A DNA stretch of 64,000 bases from Pseudonocardia autotrophica (GCF_003945385.1 NZ_AP018920.1:5394001-5458000); one strand, 5' to 3'; positions 1 to 8,372 are shown, counted from the stretch's first letter. Numbers and translations: made by a program. Notes: generated by a model from the letters alone, not told the origin.

Positions 1-83
1 CTGTCGACGCCGTGCAGCTGCAGGATCCGCGCCAGCACCAGGCCGCCGATACCGCCGCCGACGACGGCAATGGAAAGGGTCAT
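1..83 (-). CDS. FAD-dependent monooxygenase, N-terminal part (runs off window)
   Basis: Only the first 27 codons lie in the window. They begin MTLSIAVVGGGIGG and carry the GxGxxG dinucleotide-binding fingerprint at residues 9-14, followed by an LVLARIL helix, typical of PHBH/TetX-like flavin monooxygenases. The ATG is at 83-81, preceded by GAGGTG. It diverges from the TetR gene starting at 177, and a perfect palindrome sits between them, so this is probably the gene that regulator controls. Substrate cannot be told. Confidence 0.7.
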   Translation of the reverse strand, partial: MTLSIAVVGGGIGGLVLARILQLHGVD

Positions 84-100
84 GGGGCACCTCGGTCATA

Positions 101-132
101 TACGGTGTACGTCACTAGTCGCGTACACCGTA
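101..132. promoter_or_regulatory. Palindromic operator, probable TetR-family binding site
   Basis: TACGGTGTAC (101-110) and GTACACCGTA (123-132) form a perfect 10-bp inverted repeat with a 12-bp spacer, centred between the divergent monooxygenase (start 83) and TetR gene (start 177). Position and symmetry fit autoregulation plus control of the neighbour; binding is inferred. Confidence 0.7.
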
Positions 133-176
133 AGTCTCCGGGTAGGGTGCTCGCAACCCACGCGAGGAGCACTGCC

Positions 177-920
177 GTGACCGACGAACCACCGCCCATC
201 ATCTGGGCGCGCCTCTCCGGTCAGGGGCGTGGCCCGGCCCGCACCCTCGACCACGGCGCCATCACCGCGGCCGCCGTCGCGCTCGCCGACGAGGAAGGCA
301 TCGACGCGGTCTCGATGCGCAGGGTCGCGAGCCGGATGGGGCACAGCGCGATGTCGCTCTACCGGCACGTCGGGGGAAAGGACGATCTGACCGAGCTGAT
401 GTACGACGCGGTACTGGGAGAGCTGAGGCTGGACGGGATGCCGTCGGGAGATTGGCGGGCCGACATCCGGCGACTGGCCGGGGAGATGCGCCGACTCCAC
501 CACGCCCACCCGTGGATCACCCGGTTCGGGCACCGGCCGACGCTCGGGCCGCATGCGCTGCGGTTCCGCGAGATCGGCCTGGCCTGCGTGGACGGGATCG
601 GCCTGGAGATCGACGCGATGATGGACGTACTGGCCACCACACTGCAGTTCACCAGGGGTTTCGTCGCGCAGGAACTGGGTGAGGTGGAGGCCCAGCAGCG
701 CACGGGCCTGGACCGCGAGGCCTACCGGCGCAGCACCGTTCCCTACCTCACGCAGCTGTTGGCGACCGGTCGCTTCCCTGCACTGCGGCGGGTGGTCGTC
801 GACGCCGACGACCACCCGGATCCGGACGCCGTGTTCGAGCGCCGGCTGGAGATGGTGCTCGACGGGTTGGCCCCCCTGTCGAGCCCCCACCCGACGACCC
901 GCTCGGCGGGGCCGCCGTAA
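177..920 (+). CDS. TetR/AcrR family transcriptional regulator
   Basis: A 247-residue repressor with an N-terminal helix-turn-helix (around residues 40-62, MRRVASRMGHSAMSLYRHV) and a helical C-terminal ligand domain that resembles the tetracycline-repressor C-terminal family. The GTG at 177 is preferred over the upstream ATG at 12 because GAGGAG lies at 164-169 and the longer frame would run through the operator palindrome and the divergent gene. It probably represses the divergent FAD monooxygenase and itself through the 101-132 palindrome. The ligand is unknown. Confidence 0.85.
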   Translation: MTDEPPPIIWARLSGQGRGPARTLDHGAITAAAVALADEEGIDAVSMRRVASRMGHSAMSLYRHVGGKDDLTELMYDAVLGELRLDGMPSGDWRADIRRLAGEMRRLHHAHPWITRFGHRPTLGPHALRFREIGLACVDGIGLEIDAMMDVLATTLQFTRGFVAQELGEVEAQQRTGLDREAYRRSTVPYLTQLLATGRFPALRRVVVDADDHPDPDAVFERRLEMVLDGLAPLSSPHPTTRSAGPP

Positions 921-1006
921 CCGACGCCGCGATTGCATCCCGCTCGTCGGTTATGCCCCTGACCAGGCACGTAGCCGCTGCAACTGACTCCGGCGGGGTG
1001 CCTGAC

Positions 1007-1140
1007 ATGGCGAGCCGGTACCTCACCGTTCCAGCTGAACGCCTCAGAGCGGTTCGTCCGCAGGCTCGTCGCGGAACGACGGATCGCGTTCCACCGGGTC
1101 GGGCGGCACGTGCGCTTCGCCGTGCCCGCCGGGATCGTGG
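1007..1140 (+). pseudogene. Excisionase-like (Xis/HTH_17) gene remnant, frameshifted
   Basis: Two pieces in different frames together make an excisionase-type winged HTH: MASRYLTVP (from 1007), then LNASERFVRRLVAERRIAFH (from about 1035), continuing RVGRHVRF. A few codons and the frame are lost between them, and the usual C-terminal AD.xAF.. tail is missing. It is probably a relic of an older integrative element. The rest of 921-1335 shows no convincing gene. Confidence 0.55.
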
Positions 1141-1335
1141 CTCCCCCGGTCCCTCTGGACCGGCTCGCAGCTCGGGAGGGGCCGATCTCAGGCATCTGCC
1201 ACTGTGGCGCCGGTGCTCGTCAGCTGGCGGTGACCCTGCTGCCGGTGAACCTCGGCCGATCGCTCATCCGCGCGAAGGCGGTGACCGCCATGCCGGCCGA
1301 CCTCGTGTGACGGTCCGAGCCGGTGACTCCGACCG

Positions 1336-2748
1336 TCAGCGGGCCGGCGCGTTGGTGCGCTCGGGCAGGGGTGTCGCGGTGAACACCGAGTCCGGATCGA
1401 GCTTCGACTTGATCGACAGAAGAGGTCGTGTGTTCGTGCCGTAGGCCTCCGCGATCTGGTCCGGGTGATCGGGGCCGAGGAAGTTGACATAACCCCCTGG
1501 TAGGGAGTGTGGGGCCAGTGCCTCGTGGACGGTGTCGGCCCAGTCCAGATGTGGGGTGTCGCCGCGGCCGTCGTTCTCCCACATCGCGATGACTTCGATC
1601 ATCCGGTGTGGTCGGCGTATGCCGAACGCCGTCGTGTCGAGGTCCCTGCGTGTGGCGGCCCCGTGGAAGTCGTGCGCCAGGACCGCTGAGAACCCGGAGG
1701 TGAACGTGGCGGCGCCGTGCTCGAGTCGGGCGCCGACCGGCTCGGAGATGTCACGCACGGTCCGGGTGCGGATCGCTCCCCGTCGGCCGACGGGGAACAT
1801 CGCGTCGGTCGCCGCCAGGGTCGTGGAGCGGGCCACGGGACCGATCTCGGCCGTCATCGGCGTCGCGAGACGAGCCAGCGCGCGGACCGGACCGTCATCG
1901 GCGTCTCCCCGTCCGATGTCGCCGGACCAGGTCGGGGCGAGGTAGACCACGGGGTCCCCGGCCGGGCCCGGGAGGAATCCGATGTCGACCGACAGTTCGT
2001 CGGGTCCTTCGTGCAGGATCTCGCCGAGGTCGGACAGCAGGCGACGGGTGCGCGTGGCGGGATAGAGGATGGTGCCCGACACCACCGTCGGTACCGGATG
2101 CAGCTGGATCCTCGCCGAGGTGACCACCCCGAAGTTGCCGCCGCCGCCCCGCAGCGCCCAGAACAGGTCCGGGTGGTGTTCGGCGTCGGCCCGCACGAGA
2201 GATCCGTCGGCGAGTACGACATCGGCGCCGAGCAGGTTGTCCGCCGCGAGCCCGAAGCGCCCGATCAGCGGGCCGTAACCCCCGCCGAGGGTCAGCCCGA
2301 CCATCCCGACCGCTCCCGAGGTGCCCGTCACGGCGGTGAGCCCGACCCGTTCGGCGGCCGACACGACATCGGACGACAGTGCACCGCCCCCGACGACGGC
2401 GTGGCGGGCCTCGGCGTCGATGTGCACGGTCCGCATGCCGGTCAGGTCGAGGACGAGGCCGCCGGCCCGGATCCCACGCCCCCAGAAGTCGTGGCCGCCG
2501 CTGCGTACCGATATCGCGACGTCGTGCTCGCGGGCGGCGCGTACGGCGGCCTGTACATCGGCCGTGCTCACACACCGGACGACGACGTGCGGCGTGGTCT
2601 CGGCGGCGGAGTTGAACAGTGTGGTCGCCCGGGTGAACTCCGGACCGGCGGTGTGCACCGAGCCGGTGGGTACGGTGGAACGTAGCGCGGCGACGAGATC
2701 CGGGGCGCCGAGAGGCGGCCCGGTGGCGGGCGGATCGGTCGAGGTCAT
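1336..2748 (-). CDS. FAD-binding oxidoreductase, berberine-bridge-enzyme type
   Basis: A 470-residue flavin oxidase. The N-terminal FAD_binding_4 (PCMH) domain contains RSGGHDFWG, whose histidine is the usual 8-alpha covalent FAD attachment site, and GLTLGGGYG. The C-terminal BBE domain is seen as GYVNFLGPD..YGTN..L..IKSKLDPDSVF. The second (cysteinyl) flavin anchor found in bicovalent members is not visible, as the region before VGLTLGGG reads SGAVG rather than xCPxV. The ATG at 2748 follows GGAGG; upstream codons of the frame are rejected. It lies 87 bp downstream of the Baeyer-Villiger monooxygenase gene and is likely co-transcribed. Confidence 0.85.
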   Translation of the reverse strand: MTSTDPPATGPPLGAPDLVAALRSTVPTGSVHTAGPEFTRATTLFNSAAETTPHVVVRCVSTADVQAAVRAAREHDVAISVRSGGHDFWGRGIRAGGLVLDLTGMRTVHIDAEARHAVVGGGALSSDVVSAAERVGLTAVTGTSGAVGMVGLTLGGGYGPLIGRFGLAADNLLGADVVLADGSLVRADAEHHPDLFWALRGGGGNFGVVTSARIQLHPVPTVVSGTILYPATRTRRLLSDLGEILHEGPDELSVDIGFLPGPAGDPVVYLAPTWSGDIGRGDADDGPVRALARLATPMTAEIGPVARSTTLAATDAMFPVGRRGAIRTRTVRDISEPVGARLEHGAATFTSGFSAVLAHDFHGAATRRDLDTTAFGIRRPHRMIEVIAMWENDGRGDTPHLDWADTVHEALAPHSLPGGYVNFLGPDHPDQIAEAYGTNTRPLLSIKSKLDPDSVFTATPLPERTNAPAR

Positions 2749-2835
2749 GCGTCCTCCGGTTCTGGCAGGGTCGGGGCCGCAGGACCGCGTAGCTGCTGCG
2801 ACCGTCGGGAATGACTCCGGTGACGGCAACCGGGG

Positions 2836-4356
2836 TCAGCGGTACTGCAGACCGTCGTCGATGTCGGCGGCCGGCAGCGCGGTCCGGTCGTGGGAGTACT
2901 CGTGCATGTGGGTCCACGGTTCGCGGTCGCCCTGCCGGAACATCATGTGCTGCGACCGGCGCACGTAGCCGGCGTTGAAGTTCTCCTCCGGCATCCAGGC
3001 CAGCAGCGGCATGTCCGTGTCCTGCGGGCGCAGAGCCGGGGTGACGACGGAGGCACCCCGGTCCCGCATCCGGTGGAAGATGCGTGCGACGACGTCGTTG
3101 ACCAGGTCGACGCGCAGCGTCCAGCTGTGCCGGAAGTAGCCGAACGCGAACGCCATGTTCGGGATCCCGCTGATCATCAGTCCCCGCCACGTGACACGCG
3201 TGCTGAAGTCGACTGCCTCGCCGTCGACGGTGAATCCGATGTTGCCGAAGACCGCCAGGTCGAATCCGGTCGCGGTGACCACGATGTCGGCCGGGACGAT
3301 CTCCCCGGAGGAGACCCGGACCCCTTCACGGGTGAACTCGGTGATCGTGTCGGTGATGACGGAGGTGGCGCCCTCCCGCAGAGCGGCGAAGAACTCGCCG
3401 TCCGGGGTGATGGCAATCCGCTGCTGCCACGGCCGGTAGCTCGGCGTGAAGTGCGTCGCGACGTCGGTGTCGGCGGGCAGCAGCGGCCGGATCGTCTCGA
3501 TCAGGAAATCGTGCATCGAGTCCGGATCGGTCCGGCTGGTGTCGGCCAGCCAGTCGAGCTGCTGTGTGTAGGCCCGGCGCATGATCTCGTGCGTCCATTC
3601 GGCGGGCAGCGCGAGAGGTTCCAGCAGTGCTGCGAGCTCGTGCACCGTCGGTGCGGGCAGCCAGTACGACGGCGAGCGCTGCAGCATCGTCACGTGTTCT
3701 GCTGTCCGGGCCAGCGCGGGGACCATCGTCGCCGCGGTGGAGCCGGATCCGATGACGAGCACGCGGTTGCCGGTCAGGTCGAGGTCGGCCGGCCAGTTCT
3801 GCGGGTGCACCACCGGGCCCTCGAAGTGCTGACGACCCGGCCAGTGCGGGGTGTGCGGGGTGTCGTGGTCGTAGAAGCCCTGACACATCCACAGGAAGTC
3901 GGCGCTGATCTGCAGGTCTCGGCCGGTGTCGGTACGGGTGACCCGAGCGGTCCACCGGTTGTCCTCGGACGACCATTCCAGCGCCGTGACCCGGTGGTGG
4001 AAGTGGATGTGCGGGGCCAGCTCGTCCTCGTCGATGACCTCGTCGAGGTAGTCGAGGATCGCGTCGCCGCTCGCAATGGCCGGTCCGCGCCAGGGTTTGT
4101 GCCGGTAGCCGTAGGTGAACAGGTCGCTGTCGGATCGGACCCCGGGGAAACGGTGGGTCCACCACGTGCCGCCCCGGTCGTCCTGGGCCTCGAGGACGAC
4201 GAACTCCAGATCCGGGAAGTCTGCCCGCATCCGGTGCGCGGCCCCGATGCCCGAGATCCCCGCGCCGATCACCAGGACGTCGGTGTGGCTCCCGTCCAGG
4301 GTCGAGGGGGTATCGGACGAGGTGCGGCTGGCGTGGGGCGCGGTGCCGGTAACCAT
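2836..4356 (-). CDS. Flavin-containing Baeyer-Villiger-type monooxygenase
   Basis: A 506-residue NADPH- and FAD-dependent monooxygenase. It shows an N-terminal FAD GxGxxG (VIGAGISG, about residues 28-35), the GGTWW segment, the Baeyer-Villiger fingerprint FxGxxxHxxxWP (FEGPVVHPQNWP), and the NADPH motif VIGSGSTA. Family members insert oxygen next to ketone carbonyls or oxidise soft nucleophiles; the substrate is unknown. The ATG at 4356 is preceded by GAGGAG. It is followed on the same strand by the covalent-FAD oxidase and preceded by a small membrane protein, suggesting an oxidative catabolic or detoxification cluster. Confidence 0.88.
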   Translation of the reverse strand: MVTGTAPHASRTSSDTPSTLDGSHTDVLVIGAGISGIGAAHRMRADFPDLEFVVLEAQDDRGGTWWTHRFPGVRSDSDLFTYGYRHKPWRGPAIASGDAILDYLDEVIDEDELAPHIHFHHRVTALEWSSEDNRWTARVTRTDTGRDLQISADFLWMCQGFYDHDTPHTPHWPGRQHFEGPVVHPQNWPADLDLTGNRVLVIGSGSTAATMVPALARTAEHVTMLQRSPSYWLPAPTVHELAALLEPLALPAEWTHEIMRRAYTQQLDWLADTSRTDPDSMHDFLIETIRPLLPADTDVATHFTPSYRPWQQRIAITPDGEFFAALREGATSVITDTITEFTREGVRVSSGEIVPADIVVTATGFDLAVFGNIGFTVDGEAVDFSTRVTWRGLMISGIPNMAFAFGYFRHSWTLRVDLVNDVVARIFHRMRDRGASVVTPALRPQDTDMPLLAWMPEENFNAGYVRRSQHMMFRQGDREPWTHMHEYSHDRTALPAADIDDGLQYR

Positions 4357-4430
4357 GGGTCATCTCCTCGGTCGGTGGGTGTTCCGGGTGGCGGCGTTCG
4401 GCGACGGTGGCCCTCCCCGGCGGGGGCGGG

Positions 4431-5018
4431 CTAGAGCGAGGTCCAGATGGTCTCGGCGTCGACGATGCGGTTGTGCCGCCAGGTGACTGCTCGTTCCGTG
4501 GCGGCGACGACACCGGCGACCGTGAGAGTCGCGAGCAGCCAGCCGGGCAGGAGCACCGGCGAGGTGAACGTCCCGAACCGCTCCGCCACCTCCGGGATCG
4601 ACGTAACCATCTCGAGCCATGCCGGTGCGGCGAGAACCAGATTGACCAGCAGGATCACCACCGCGATCACCGCGATCCCCCGGCTCAGACGCGGATGGTC
4701 CCGAGTCAGGACTGCGCGCCGGTACTCCAAGGTCCCCGGCGCCGGAGCCAGTCGACGTTCCTGCCCGTCGGGAGTGACGAGGTGGACCCGGGTGACGCCG
4801 TACAACCCGGCGTCGACCTCGATCTTCCCCCCGGGAATGGTGAAGCCGGCGGGCATCTTGGCCATGCTCGTGCGCTGCCCGTCCCGGTAGAGCCGGGCCC
4901 GGTGGTCCTCCATGATGTCGGTCTCGACGGCCCAGACGGCACGGCCGTCGGGATCGGGCAACGTGATCGTGTGAACGGTGCGGTTCAGTGCCTGGTGGAG
5001 CCGAACAGGTCGGAGCAT
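4431..5018 (-). CDS. Hypothetical membrane protein with two C-terminal TM helices
   Basis: About 195 residues. A soluble N-terminal half rich in beta-type segments (VHTITLPDPDGRAVW, FTIPGGKIEVDAGLYGV) is followed by two hydrophobic helices (GIAVIAVVILLVNLVLAAPA and LLPGWLLATLTVAGVVAA). No catalytic motif is recognised. The ATG at 5018 has GAGG at a good distance; the ATG at 5024 is possible. It sits 74 bp upstream of the Baeyer-Villiger monooxygenase on the same strand, so it may be the first gene of that operon. Confidence 0.6.
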   Translation of the reverse strand: MLRPVRLHQALNRTVHTITLPDPDGRAVWAVETDIMEDHRARLYRDGQRTSMAKMPAGFTIPGGKIEVDAGLYGVTRVHLVTPDGQERRLAPAPGTLEYRRAVLTRDHPRLSRGIAVIAVVILLVNLVLAAPAWLEMVTSIPEVAERFGTFTSPVLLPGWLLATLTVAGVVAATERAVTWRHNRIVDAETIWTSL

Positions 5019-5064
5019 CCTCATCACCTCGTCCTGTCTGCGGGAACGGGATTCGGTCGTCGCG

Positions 5065-5199
5065 TCAGAGGCTGCATCGGGCATCGGCCGGCGGGGTCTC
5101 GAGGTCGCGGAGGTAGGCGTTGACCGCATCGTCGACACACGTGCTGCCCTCCGGGGCGCCGTAGTCGAGCGGAACCTCGACCGACCCGCTTTTTAGCAT
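5065..5199 (-). pseudogene. Alpha/beta-hydrolase (TAP-like) relic, internally deleted
   Basis: A 44-codon frame starting with ATG at 5199. It joins VEVPLDYGAPEG, typical of the N-terminus of secreted TAP-like hydrolases, directly to GSTCVDDAVNAYL, typical of their extreme C-terminus. The whole catalytic core is missing, so this is best read as a deletion relic. It lies directly under a 14-bp inverted repeat that may have been its operator. Confidence 0.5.
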
Positions 5200-5229
5200 G
5201 AGCATGCTAGCAATTTAGCATGCTCATGC
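5196..5229. promoter_or_regulatory. 14-bp perfect inverted repeat, probable operator
   Basis: GCATGAGCATGCTA (5196-5209) and TAGCATGCTCATGC (5216-5229) are exact reverse complements separated by 6 bp. Each arm also contains the 8-bp palindrome AGCATGCT (5202-5209 and 5217-5224), 15 bp apart. The site is AT-richer than its surroundings, as expected of an operator/promoter. Which regulator binds is unknown; the TetR gene at 5417-6028 is the closest candidate. Confidence 0.5.
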
Positions 5230-5416
5230 CATAACGGAAGATTCGTGGAGCCGTGACCCCAACGCGTGGACCCGGATGCCCGGCAAGCGCAGGTCGCCGA
5301 CACCGTGATCGACGAGATCGCCGCGGCGCCACCTCGTCACTGCCGCGACGCCCGTCGTCCACCTCGGTTCGAACTCATCCGGCTCCGCCGCCCCGGCCTC
5401 CGGTGGCGGCCGATGA

Positions 5417-6028
5417 TCAGCGGTCCTTGAGCCGGTTCCGGTTGGCCGCGAGGACCTCGTCCGACAGGTCGGGTGCGACGCCGGCGATCGCGCGGGAGAG
5501 CAGGAGTGCGCCGACCATCTGACTGAACAGTGCGACCGCCTGCTCCCTAGCCTCGGCCGGTGCGATCTCGGTACCGGACTCGCGGCCGCACTCGATCACC
5601 ATCTCCGCGATGGCGGAGAAGTAGCCGTCCAGGCCGCGGCGGTACTCGGCCTGTGCGGCGGCGCCGTGCCGCCCGGCGTCGGAGACGAGCGCGGCCGAGG
5701 GGCATCCGACCTCGGGGTGGTCGCGGTGCTCGGCGTCGAGGTACTGGTCGACCATGCTGTGCAGGGCCGCGCGCGCCGAGCCGGGGCGTGCTGCACGGAC
5801 GGCGTCGAGCACTGCCAGCGAGTCGACGAAGCCCTGGTGCAGGACCTCGACGGCGAGGTCGCTCTTGGACGCGAAGTGGTTGTAGAAGCCGCCGTGGGTC
5901 ATGCCCGCCGACTTCATCAGCCCTTCGATGCCCGTGCCGTCGATGCCGCGCAGCCGGAATCCCTCACCCGCCGCGGCCAGGATCCGCTCGCGGTTGCGCT
6001 GCTTCTGCTCCCGTGTGACGCGGGGCAC
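5417..6028 (-). CDS. TetR/AcrR family transcriptional regulator
   Basis: A 203-residue regulator. N-terminal HTH: TREQKQRNRERILAAAGEGF..GIEGLMKSAGMTHGGFYNHFASK, with the FYNHF recognition helix typical of the family; the C-terminal domain is helical. The GTG at 6028 is chosen because GGGAGG lies 8 nt upstream. It is divergent from the reductase operon starting at 6173, and the shared intergenic region carries an inverted repeat (6140-6161), so it very likely represses that operon. Confidence 0.85.
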   Translation of the reverse strand: MPRVTREQKQRNRERILAAAGEGFRLRGIDGTGIEGLMKSAGMTHGGFYNHFASKSDLAVEVLHQGFVDSLAVLDAVRAARPGSARAALHSMVDQYLDAEHRDHPEVGCPSAALVSDAGRHGAAAQAEYRRGLDGYFSAIAEMVIECGRESGTEIAPAEAREQAVALFSQMVGALLLSRAIAGVAPDLSDEVLAANRNRLKDR

Positions 6029-6109
6029 GTCGACCACCTCCCAGGCGAGAACCCGCACGCAGTCTAGTCCGCCGTCGATGACGGTCACCATCAAAACAGT
6101 CTGCCCGAC

Positions 6110-6138
6110 TTGACTGCGCCCACCTGCGGTCGTGTACA
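6110..6138 (+). promoter_or_regulatory. Candidate sigma-70-type promoter of the reductase operon
   Basis: TTGACT (6110-6115) and TGTACA (6133-6138) are separated by 17 bp and lie 35 bp before the start codon at 6173. The -10 abuts the inverted repeat at 6140-6161, consistent with steric repression. Confidence 0.45.
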
Positions 6139-6139
6139 T

Positions 6140-6161
6140 ATTGATGTCAGTCATCATCAAT
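6140..6161. promoter_or_regulatory. Inverted repeat, probable TetR operator
   Basis: ATTGATG (6140-6146) and CATCAAT (6155-6161) form a 7-bp inverted repeat with an 8-bp spacer, between the candidate -10 and the AGGAGG ribosome-binding site (6162-6167) of the 6173 gene. Confidence 0.5.
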
Positions 6162-6172
6162 AGGAGGTCGTC

Positions 6173-6781
6173 ATGCGGTTCGGAACCATCGGCGCCGGAA
6201 CGGTCGCGGAGGCCGTCGCCGGTCATCTGGTGACGGCGGGGCACGCCGTGACCCTGAGCAACAGCCGCGGCCCCGGCTCGCTGCGCGATGTCGTGGCGCG
6301 GCTGGGCCCGTCGGCGCAGGCCGCGCCGGTCGAGGAGGCCGCGCGGGCGGACATGGTGTTCCTGACCGTGCCGTGGCCGCGGGTCGGCGACGCACTGGCC
6401 GGACTCCCGCCCTGGGACGGCCGCATCCTGGTGGACACGACGAACCGGATGGCGGAGCCGGCGGACGCCGATCCCGGTGCGGTGACGCCGAGCGAGCTCG
6501 TCGCGACGCTGGCCCCCGGCGCACGCGTGGTCAAGGCGTTCAACACCCTCTACGCCCGCTACATCGCCGCCGATCCCCGGCACCCGGAAGGACGGCAGCT
6601 GCTCTTCTACGCCGGTGACGACGCCGCGGCCAAGGCCACGTTCCACGACGTCGTCGACCGCACGGGGTTCGCGCCGGTCGATGCCGGAACGCTGCGCGAC
6701 GGCGGACGGCTGATACAGGTCGGCGGCCCCCTCTCGGCCCTGCACGCCCTGCGGCAGGACCCGGCCGGAGAAGCGCGGTGA
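6173..6781 (+). CDS. NAD(P)-binding / F420H2:NADP-oxidoreductase-like protein
   Basis: 202 residues with an N-terminal Rossmann motif (FGTIGAGTVAEAVA) and the VVKAFNTLYA and LFYAGDD segments that characterise the NADPH-dependent F420 reductase-like family. Members move hydride between NADP and F420 or act as simple NADPH reductases. It starts at ATG 6173 after AGGAGG. The stop overlaps the next gene's GTG by 4 bp (GTGA), so the pair is translationally coupled. With the Ddn-like protein downstream, an F420-linked pathway is plausible but not proved. Confidence 0.75.
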   Translation: MRFGTIGAGTVAEAVAGHLVTAGHAVTLSNSRGPGSLRDVVARLGPSAQAAPVEEAARADMVFLTVPWPRVGDALAGLPPWDGRILVDTTNRMAEPADADPGAVTPSELVATLAPGARVVKAFNTLYARYIAADPRHPEGRQLLFYAGDDAAAKATFHDVVDRTGFAPVDAGTLRDGGRLIQVGGPLSALHALRQDPAGEAR

Positions 6782-7773
6782 AGGCACTCGCCTACGAACG
6801 GGCGCACCCGCTCGACGCGTTCGCCATCGACCTGGTCGACGTCGCCGAACCGCGGTTGCGTGCCGGTGACCTGCTGGTCGAGGTGCGGGCGATCGGCATC
6901 AACCCCGGCGAGGCGGTGATCCGGCGGACCCGCAGTGCGCCGCCGGGCGGTCGTGTCGTCCTCGGATGGGAGTTCGCCGGCGTCGTCGTCGCGACCGGGC
7001 CCGCGGCCACCGGGTTCGCGGTCGGGGACCGGGTGATGGGTACCGGCGACATCACCCGCGACGGGAGCTGGGCCGAACGCGTCGCGGTCGACCACCGGGT
7101 CGTCGCACCGATCGCCGACGAGCTCACGTTCGCCGACGCCGCCTCCCTGCCGATCGGCGTGCTCACCGCGTGGGAGGCGCTCGTTCGCGACGGCGACGCA
7201 CTGCCCGCCGGTGTCGGGAACGTCCTGGTCGTCGGCGCCGCGGGCGGTGTGGGCTCGATGGCCACGCAGCTGCTGACGGCATGGACGCAGGCGTTCGTGA
7301 TCGGCACCGCGTCCCGGCCCGAGTCACAGGAGTGGGCCACCGCCATGGGGGCCGACCTCGTCGTCGACCACCACGGCGACCTCGCCGGCCAGCTGCGCGA
7401 CGCCGGGATCGACGCCGTCGACCTCGTGCTGTCCACCTCGGACACCGGCAGCCGGCTCGCCTCATTCGTCGAGCTGCTGCGCCCGTTCGGGCACCTCGCC
7501 TTCGTCGACGCGCCGGGTCGTTGGGACATGGAGGCGATCGCCGGCAGGTCGCTGTCGCTGCACGGCGAGATGGTGTTCAGCACGATCGTCACCGGCGGCG
7601 ATTCCGCTCGTCAGGGCCGGATCCTCGCCCGCGCGGCGGACGACGTCGTGGCGGGCCGGCTCCGTCCGATCGGCACGACGACGCTGCGCGGACTGACCCC
7701 CGAGACCATGCGGACCGCGCACACCCTCGTCGAAAGCGGCCGGACCGTCGGCAAGACCGTGATCGCCCTCTGA
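6778..7773 (+). CDS. Medium-chain dehydrogenase/reductase (quinone-oxidoreductase type)
   Basis: 331 residues. An N-terminal GroES-like domain (AIGINPGEAVIRR, GWEFAGVV) is followed by a Rossmann domain with VVGAAGGVGSMATQL, an NADPH motif. Structural-zinc cysteines are absent, so this is the zinc-independent quinone-reductase/enone-reductase branch. GTG 6778 overlaps the stop of the upstream reductase. It is the second gene of the TetR-controlled operon. Confidence 0.82.
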   Translation: MKALAYERAHPLDAFAIDLVDVAEPRLRAGDLLVEVRAIGINPGEAVIRRTRSAPPGGRVVLGWEFAGVVVATGPAATGFAVGDRVMGTGDITRDGSWAERVAVDHRVVAPIADELTFADAASLPIGVLTAWEALVRDGDALPAGVGNVLVVGAAGGVGSMATQLLTAWTQAFVIGTASRPESQEWATAMGADLVVDHHGDLAGQLRDAGIDAVDLVLSTSDTGSRLASFVELLRPFGHLAFVDAPGRWDMEAIAGRSLSLHGEMVFSTIVTGGDSARQGRILARAADDVVAGRLRPIGTTTLRGLTPETMRTAHTLVESGRTVGKTVIAL

Positions 7774-7821
7774 TCCCGGCCCGCCAGGCCCGGGACCCAC
7801 TGACGGAAGGAAAGACCCGAC

Positions 7822-8283
7822 GTGACACCGAACCTGCTGGACGGCGAGTACGTCCCCAGCTCCGATCCCGCCACCCGCGAACAGGTCGAGCTCTACGAAC
7901 GCACCGACGGCCGGGAGGGTGCGACCATGCTGGGCGGCCCCGTCGTCATCCTGACCACCCGCGGGGCGCGGTCGGGCACGCTGCGCAAGACCGCCCTGAT
8001 GCGGATCGAGCGCGGCGGCATCTACGCCCTCGGCGCGTCGGCCGGTGGGCAGGCCCGGCACCCGGGCTGGTTCCACAACCTGACGGCCCATCCGACGGTG
8101 CAGCTGCAGGACGGGGCACGCCGAACGCTGATGACCGCACGCGCCGTCGAGGGCGCCGAGCGGGCGGACTGGCTCGTCTACGCCGACGAGCTGTACCCGT
8201 TCTTCGCCGAACTGCGCGATCGCGCCGTCCGGACCGGCGACCGCGAGGTGCCGTTGGTGCTGCTCGAACCCGTCACGGGCTGA
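7822..8283 (+). CDS. Nitroreductase/deazaflavin-dependent oxidoreductase (Ddn-like)
   Basis: 153 residues of the actinobacterial deazaflavin (F420)-dependent nitroreductase family. Diagnostic segments are VVILTTRGARSGTLRKTALMR, YALGASAGGQARHPGWFHNL and the downstream HPTVQLQDG. GTG 7822 follows GGAAGGAAAG. It lies 48 bp after the dehydrogenase and ends the operon. The substrate is unknown; the family ranges from F420H2-dependent reductases to antioxidant quinone reductases. Confidence 0.82.
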   Translation: MTPNLLDGEYVPSSDPATREQVELYERTDGREGATMLGGPVVILTTRGARSGTLRKTALMRIERGGIYALGASAGGQARHPGWFHNLTAHPTVQLQDGARRTLMTARAVEGAERADWLVYADELYPFFAELRDRAVRTGDREVPLVLLEPVTG

Positions 8284-8372
8284 CCTGCCGAGGAGCCTCG
8301 CCGCGGGGGCCCCGCTGGGGAGGGGAAGTGGTTGTCCGAGGGGTGCTGTTCGTCCCCGGGAGAGGATGAGGA

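Noticed and set aside
12..176. N-terminal extension of the first TetR protein
   Set aside because: It would run through the divergent gene and the operator palindrome; GTG 177 has GAGGAG upstream.
2890..4434. 514-codon plus-strand frame
   Set aside because: Antisense shadow of the Baeyer-Villiger monooxygenase; high-GC DNA gives long mirror frames.
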